A DNA stretch of 16,507 nt from positions 1-16,507 of the forward strand of contig JADGAE010000012.1 in the NCBI GenBank assembly GCA_015232165.1. Direction: 5' to 3'. This DNA comes from Nitrospirota bacterium. GTDB lineage: Bacteria; Nitrospirota; Thermodesulfovibrionia; Thermodesulfovibrionales; Magnetobacteriaceae. Shown here in pieces: positions 12,710-16,507 of the stretch (its first letter is position 1; every line of letters starts with the position of its first letter). Made by a program: the position numbers and the translations under genes. The notes under the pieces are model-generated. The model searched no databases and was not told the origin of the DNA. It worked only from the letters and a program-made list of their open reading frames with translations.

Positions 12710-14731
12710 GTGTTTCTTCTATTATTGGAAGTGAGGGTGTTTCTTCTCTTGGTGATGTTTACGGTTGCATGGTTGGTCTTTCCGGGTCTTCCCGGGACGG
12801 CATATGCAGTTACCGTCAATTTGTCGCGGACTGGGCAGACAAAGGTCTACGTTGAAAAGGATGACGGTGCAATAAAGGCCGGTGTGATCTGGCCCGATCC
12901 GAGGTTTACTATCAACACCAACGGTACGGTTGCGGATGCTCTGACTGGACTGGTGTGGTCCAGAGAGGCCTGTACCCCAACTACGGGTACGTGTACGGGC
13001 AGCGACAGAAGCTGGCAAACGGCACTTCAGTACGTGAACTGCCTAAACGGTGCAAAGTACCTTGGGTACAACGACTGGCGTCTGGCAAACGTCAACGAAC
13101 TGGAGAGCCTTACCAACGCCCAGGAAGCCGTACAATCCACATGGCTAAGTGCGCAGGGGTTCAAGAACGTGCGCAATGACAACTACTGGTCATCTACCAC
13201 CAGCGCCAGCAATACCTCGCACGCGTGGCTTGTCAGCGCGGTTGACGGTGTCATCCACACCGGCGCCAAGGGTTCCAAACTCTGTGTATGGCCGGTGCGT
13301 TCCGGTGGCAGCGGTGCATTTGGCGATGCCTCTGTCTGGTCTACAGGACAGACCGCTACCTATGCCGCCGGCGATGATGGCGCATTAAGGTCGGGTGCGA
13401 CATGGCCTGCTCCAAGGTTTACGGATGTCAATGACGGTACGGTGGCGGATAATCTCACGGGGCTGGTGTGGTCTAAAGACTCCAATACGCCGGTTACGGG
13501 TACATGTACGGGTAGCGACAGGAGTTGGCAAGCGGCAATTGATTACGTGAGTTGCTTAAACGGTGCAAACTACCTTGGATATAACGACTGGCGCCTGCCC
13601 AACAAGAAGGAGCTTATGAGTCTGGTTGACCGTGGAAGGCTCAATCCGGCGATTGCCTCCGGCAACCCCTTTACAAACCTCAAGGTCAACAGCTATTGGT
13701 CATCCAGCACCAGTGCTAACAATTCATATCTTGCCTGGCTTATTGATATCAACGGAGGCGGCCTCCGGACCATATCGAAGTCTAATGGATACCGTGTGTG
13801 GCCGGTGCGTGGTGGTTGGGTTTACAAGAGTACGCCGGACTTTAATGGAGACGGCACCGGTGACGTCCTGTGGCGCGACACCACAACGGGCGATATCGCC
13901 ATGTGGTTGATGAACGGGGCGACGATAACCGACGGCAACTATGTCGCCAAAGGTGTACCGGCAGAGTGGGAAATAAAGGCAAAAGGTGACTTCAATGGCG
14001 ACGGCAAGAGCGACGTCCTGTGGCAAAACGTCAACACCGGCGATGTCTACATCTGGCTCATGGATGGCGCCAAGGTAACGGGCGGTGACTTTGCCGCACA
14101 TGCAATGCCAAAGGAGTGGCAAATCAGGGCCATCGGTGACTTTAATGGCGACGGCAAGAGCGACATCCTTTGGCAGAACACCTCAACGGGTGACACCTAC
14201 ATATGGTTAATGAATGGGGCAAAGATAAAAGGCGGTGACTTTGTAGCAAAGGCGATCCCCCCGGAGTGGGAGATCAGGGCTGCCTCCGATCTCAACGGTG
14301 ACGGCAAGACCGATATCCTGTGGCATAACACTCAGACTGGCGACGTTGCCGGATGGTTAATGAGCGGTACAAGAATATCATCCGGAAACTATGTTGCCAA
14401 GGCCATCCCGGGCAACTGGCAGATAAAGGTGGCTGAAGACCTCAACGCAGACGGCAAGGCCGATATCCTCTGGCAAGACTCGGCATCAGGCGATGTCTAC
14501 GTCTGGTTCATGAGTGGTCTGGATATAACCAGTGGCGGTTATGTAGCACACGGGATACCGTCCAACTGGCAGATAAAGGCAACCGGGGATTATAACGGTG
14601 ACGGCAAGACCGACATATTCTGGCAAGACTCTGTAACCGGTGATGTCTACATCTGGCTCATCAACGGCATCGATATATCCAGCGGGGGTTATCCGGCAAA
14701 GGGTATCCCAAACAACTGGCAGCCTGAATAA
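12710..14731 (+). CDS. Secreted protein with two DUF1566 domains and six FG-GAP-like repeats
   Basis: A 673-residue exported protein. The GTG at 12710 is chosen because AAGGAGGT (12695-12702) lies 7-8 nt upstream; the longer frame from 12644 has no ribosome site. A hydrophobic signal peptide ends at AYA (31-33). Two copies of a DUF1566/Lcl-C domain follow (about 40-198 and 208-368). Each contains DGTVAD or NGTVAD, LTGLVWS, GTCTGSDRSWQ, CLNGA.YLGYNDWRL, NYWSS or SYWSS, and a final VWPVR. The rest (about 372-673) is six repeats of about 50 residues, each starting like DFNGDGKSDILWQ and containing TGDVYIWLMNG, typical of calcium-binding FG-GAP/VCBS repeats. DUF1566 has a C-type-lectin-like fold in known surface adhesins, so adhesion or ligand binding outside the cell is likely. 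No anchor or sorting signal is seen at the C-terminus. Confidence 0.87.
   Translation: MFLLLLEVRVFLLLVMFTVAWLVFPGLPGTAYAVTVNLSRTGQTKVYVEKDDGAIKAGVIWPDPRFTINTNGTVADALTGLVWSREACTPTTGTCTGSDRSWQTALQYVNCLNGAKYLGYNDWRLANVNELESLTNAQEAVQSTWLSAQGFKNVRNDNYWSSTTSASNTSHAWLVSAVDGVIHTGAKGSKLCVWPVRSGGSGAFGDASVWSTGQTATYAAGDDGALRSGATWPAPRFTDVNDGTVADNLTGLVWSKDSNTPVTGTCTGSDRSWQAAIDYVSCLNGANYLGYNDWRLPNKKELMSLVDRGRLNPAIASGNPFTNLKVNSYWSSSTSANNSYLAWLIDINGGGLRTISKSNGYRVWPVRGGWVYKSTPDFNGDGTGDVLWRDTTTGDIAMWLMNGATITDGNYVAKGVPAEWEIKAKGDFNGDGKSDVLWQNVNTGDVYIWLMDGAKVTGGDFAAHAMPKEWQIRAIGDFNGDGKSDILWQNTSTGDTYIWLMNGAKIKGGDFVAKAIPPEWEIRAASDLNGDGKTDILWHNTQTGDVAGWLMSGTRISSGNYVAKAIPGNWQIKVAEDLNADGKADILWQDSASGDVYVWFMSGLDITSGGYVAHGIPSNWQIKATGDYNGDGKTDIFWQDSVTGDVYIWLINGIDISSGGYPAKGIPNNWQPE
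13836..14725 (+). repeat. Six tandem repeats of about 150 bp within the FG-GAP region
   Basis: Six in-frame units, each opening with a variant of GACTTCAATGGCGACGGCAAGAG's first codons and ending before the next D-x-N-x-D-G loop. The loops are DFNGDGTGD, DFNGDGKSD (twice), DLNGDGKTD, DLNADGKAD and DYNGDGKTD. Similarity is clear at DNA level, for example GACGGCAAGA and TGATGTCTACATCTGGCTCA recur, so unit number could change by recombination. Confidence 0.75.
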
Positions 14732-14743
14732 TGATGAATGATG

Positions 14744-14771
14744 TTGACTTACGCAAAGATACGGATATAAC
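14744..14771 (+). promoter_or_regulatory. Promoter of the ABM/alcohol dehydrogenase pair
   Basis: TTGACT at 14744-14749 and TATAAC at 14766-14771 are 16 nt apart. They lie just after the stop codon of the FG-GAP gene and 43 nt before the ABM gene, so transcription would start near 14778. Confidence 0.55.
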
Positions 14772-14814
14772 ATATACCTTAACATCTTAATAGATATTAG
14801 GAGGTACCATTATA

Positions 14815-15123
14815 ATGATAGTGACGGCGGTAACGGTCTACGTTAAGCCCGAGCACGTGGATGACTTCATAGCCGCAACACGGGCAAATCATGAGGGTTC
14901 GGTCAAGGAACCCGGCAACATGAGATTTGATGTGTTACAGGGGATTAATGACCCAACGCAGTTTCTCCTGTACGAGGCATACGAAAGCGACGAGGCAGCC
15001 GCAGAACACAAGAACACTGCCCACTACAAGAAGTGGCGGGAGACTGTTGAACCCTGGATGGCAAAACCGCGTCAGGGCGTACCTCACCGCGTGGTCTCAC
15101 CCCCGGAGAGAGGGAAGTGGTGA
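14815..15123 (+). CDS. Antibiotic-biosynthesis-monooxygenase (ABM) fold protein
   Basis: A 102-residue ferredoxin-like dimeric alpha/beta-barrel protein of the ABM family, whose members include quinol monooxygenases (YgiN) and LsrG. Diagnostic features are the first strand MIVTAVTVYVKPEHVDDFI (1-19), NHEGSVKEPGNMRFDVLQ (25-42), then FLLYEAYESDEAAAEHKNT (50-68) and HYKKW. A strong AGGAGG ribosome site (14799-14804) precedes the ATG. Its stop codon overlaps the start of the alcohol dehydrogenase gene by 7 nt, so the two proteins are made together. I infer a detoxifying or catabolic role, with the ABM protein acting on a quinone-like or reactive carbonyl substrate. The substrate is not readable from the sequence. 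Confidence 0.85.
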   Translation: MIVTAVTVYVKPEHVDDFIAATRANHEGSVKEPGNMRFDVLQGINDPTQFLLYEAYESDEAAAEHKNTAHYKKWRETVEPWMAKPRQGVPHRVVSPPERGKW

Positions 15124-16298
15124 ATCTGACGTTTAAGTTTGCCAAGACCCCACGCATATACTTTGGGGCCGGCTATTTCAGTGATGTGGGCAAGATAGTC
15201 CGGGGATATGGCGGCAGTGTCGTTGTACTCACCGGCGGCAGTTCCCTGAGAAAATCGGGGAGATTGGATGCGTTGATGGCGGCCCTTGACGCCCTTTCGA
15301 TCAAGAGTCGACACGTGTCAATCAACACGGAGCCATCCCCTGAGATGATCGATGATGCGGTGAAGCTCTGCAGGGAGGCCGACATTGAGGTTGTCGTTGC
15401 AATAGGAGGCGGCAGCGTCCTGGATGCCGGCAAGGCGGTGTCGGCGATGTTGCCCACGGGGGAGTCCGTGTTTGATTACCTTGAGGGTGTTGGAAGCGGT
15501 GCCGTTCACAGTGGCGTGAAGGTCCCCTTTATTGCCGTGCCAACTACGGCAGGGACGGGGAGTGAGACAACTAAAAATGCCGTAATTAGCCGTGTTGGGG
15601 TGGACGGCTTTAAAAAATCCCTCCGGCATGACAACTTTGTCCCCGACGTAGCCGTTGTTGACCCGGAGTTGACGCTCTCCTGTCCGCCTTCCGTCACAGC
15701 CGCCTGTGGGCTTGACGCCTTTACGCAGTTACTGGAGTCCTACGTTTCAGTGAAGGCCTCTGCCATGACGGACTCCCTGGCCTTGGGTGCGCTTGCGTTG
15801 TTTAAGGACAACCTTGTTGCCGCCTGTACGGTTGGTGGCGGTGACGTTGGTGTGAGGGCGGCCCTGTCCTATGCCTCGTTGATATCGGGCATGACCCTTG
15901 CTAATGCCGGTCTGGGCGTGGTGCATGGGGTAAGCTCGGTCATAAGCGCCCACTTTGATATACCGCACGGGGTCATATGCGGGACCCTCATTGGGGCAGC
16001 CACGAAGGTAAACATCCAACGTCTGTTGGAGAGGAATGACCTTGGGGCGCTCAAAAAATTTGCCACGCTGGGAGACCTCATAACCAGTGAGGTTGTCGGC
16101 AGCAGTATGGAGTTGTCCCTGAAGAGGTTGCTCTACGGGCTGGATGAATGGGTATCGTTGTTGCGTGTGCCACGCCTGGGGCACTATGGCGTTGGGGAGC
16201 AGCACCTTGAGATGATAGCCGCCAAGTCCTCAAACAAGGAAAGCCCCGTTAAACTCTCAAAGACCGACATAATCGACATACTCCGGCAGCGGCTGTAA
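15117..16298 (+). CDS. Iron-type (group III) alcohol dehydrogenase
   Basis: A 393-residue NAD(P)-dependent dehydrogenase of the iron-containing alcohol dehydrogenase superfamily. The N-terminal nucleotide-binding domain has GGGSVLDAGKA (97-107) and PTTAGTGSETT (142-152). The C-terminal helical domain has the metal region CGLDAFTQLLESYVS (197-211), VVHGVSSVISAHFDIPHG (268-285). Of the four usual metal ligands, Asp200, His270 and His284 are present, but the second, normally His four residues after the Asp, is Gln204. Translation starts at one of two adjacent GTG codons (15117 or 15120), with GGAGAGAGG just upstream inside the ABM gene. The 7-nt overlap with that gene implies coupling. Substrate is unknown. 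The family also contains lactaldehyde and 1,3-propanediol dehydrogenases and maleylacetate reductases. Confidence 0.88.
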   Translation: MVNLTFKFAKTPRIYFGAGYFSDVGKIVRGYGGSVVVLTGGSSLRKSGRLDALMAALDALSIKSRHVSINTEPSPEMIDDAVKLCREADIEVVVAIGGGSVLDAGKAVSAMLPTGESVFDYLEGVGSGAVHSGVKVPFIAVPTTAGTGSETTKNAVISRVGVDGFKKSLRHDNFVPDVAVVDPELTLSCPPSVTAACGLDAFTQLLESYVSVKASAMTDSLALGALALFKDNLVAACTVGGGDVGVRAALSYASLISGMTLANAGLGVVHGVSSVISAHFDIPHGVICGTLIGAATKVNIQRLLERNDLGALKKFATLGDLITSEVVGSSMELSLKRLLYGLDEWVSLLRVPRLGHYGVGEQHLEMIAAKSSNKESPVKLSKTDIIDILRQRL

Positions 16299-16329
16299 GG
16301 GCAAGATAAGGATGTTTTTTTTTGTAATA

Positions 16330-16416
16330 GCTCACTCCCTAAAAAGAAAAAACAAAGAAGGGAGCGTTTTGTGGCCGGGGCGGCTCGCCCCTCGCTGCCC
16401 CCTTGACCCCGTAAAA
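16330..16416 (-). repeat. Dispersed GC-rich repeat, copy E
   Basis: Read on the minus strand it starts TACGGGGTCAAGGGGGCAGC, has the hairpin GGGGCG/CGCCCC (16377-16382 with 16386-16391), an outer GGGAGCG/CGCTGCCC pairing, and ends in TTCTTTGTTTTTTCTTTTT. It shares the GTGGCCGGGG middle with copy B. It lies after the alcohol dehydrogenase gene, whose own T9 run (16315-16323) lacks a convincing stem. Confidence 0.75.
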
Positions 16417-16450
16417 AGCCACATTTTTTGTATTTAATCCAATATAAATC

Positions 16451-16459
16451 TGCTATACT
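16451..16459 (+). promoter_or_regulatory. Extended -10 promoter pointing out of the window
   Basis: TGCTATACT fits the extended -10 form TGnTATAAT with one mismatch. The only -35-like hexamer, TTGTAT, is 20 nt upstream, which suits an extended -10 promoter that needs little -35. It would transcribe a gene starting right of 16507; no start codon with ribosome site is visible before the edge. Confidence 0.4.
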
Positions 16460-16507
16460 GATCGGATTCGAGTTTTTTCGGGTATCAAAATTGCTTGCAT
16501 ACAAGAA

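Noticed and set aside
12710..14731. Full diversity-generating retroelement
   Set aside because: No reverse transcriptase, accessory gene or template repeat is in the window; only the domain type is suggestive.
1..16507. tRNA, rRNA, CRISPR array, prophage or transposase genes
   Set aside because: None was seen by eye on either strand; the regularly spaced repeats present are protein-coding or palindromic intergenic elements.

Overview
The window reads as a chromosomal segment of a Gram-negative, didermic bacterium. It encodes a predicted outer-membrane beta-barrel, a lipoprotein, a periplasmic FecR-type protein and a NagZ-type muropeptide hydrolase. A family of GC-rich palindromic repeats is scattered through the intergenic DNA, with arms of the type GGGGTCAAGGGG ... 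GGGGCGGAGCCGCCCC followed by a T-rich end. To my knowledge such repeats are abundant in magnetotactic Nitrospirota (Magnetobacterium-like genomes). I therefore favour Nitrospirota, but this is recognition from memory and was not tested. No rRNA, tRNA, CRISPR array, transposase or phage gene was seen.

Layout. (1) 128-1935, plus strand: a promoter, a bestrophin-family channel and an orotate-phosphoribosyltransferase-like protein. (2) 1936-2384: a gene-free convergent gap with two repeat copies in opposite orientation, each ending in a terminator-like hairpin. (3) 7722-2385, minus strand: a four-gene operon encoding a TPR/outer-membrane barrel protein, a FecR-domain protein, a lipoprotein with a Pro/Thr-rich tail, and a CHASE2 adenylyl cyclase. 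(4) 9541-7915, minus strand: three small genes of unknown function (a 74-residue acidic protein, a one-TM protein whose tail is translated repeat DNA, and a coiled-coil protein with a possible C-terminal HTH). (5) 9670-11388, plus strand: a chain of small hairpins and a 28-codon upstream ORF ahead of a GH3/NagZ-type gene, closed by a terminator. (6) 12388-11387, minus strand: a PAS-GGDEF diguanylate cyclase. (7) 12443-12628: a 186-bp MITE-like element with 23-bp inverted ends. (8) 12710-16298, plus strand: a secreted protein with two DUF1566 domains and six FG-GAP-like repeats, then a promoter and a two-gene operon (ABM-fold monooxygenase and iron-type alcohol dehydrogenase). (9) 16299-16507: one more repeat copy and an extended -10 promoter pointing out of the window.

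The most coherent system is the four-gene envelope operon. An outer-membrane barrel with a periplasmic TPR domain, a FecR-like periplasmic protein and a lipoprotein are encoded with an inner-membrane cyclase whose CHASE2 sensor faces the periplasm. I infer a trans-envelope route that turns a surface or periplasmic signal into cytoplasmic cAMP. The other points of note are the repeat family (terminator-like, and in one case captured as a protein tail), the MITE-like element, and the structured leader with coupled upstream ORF before the nagZ-like gene.
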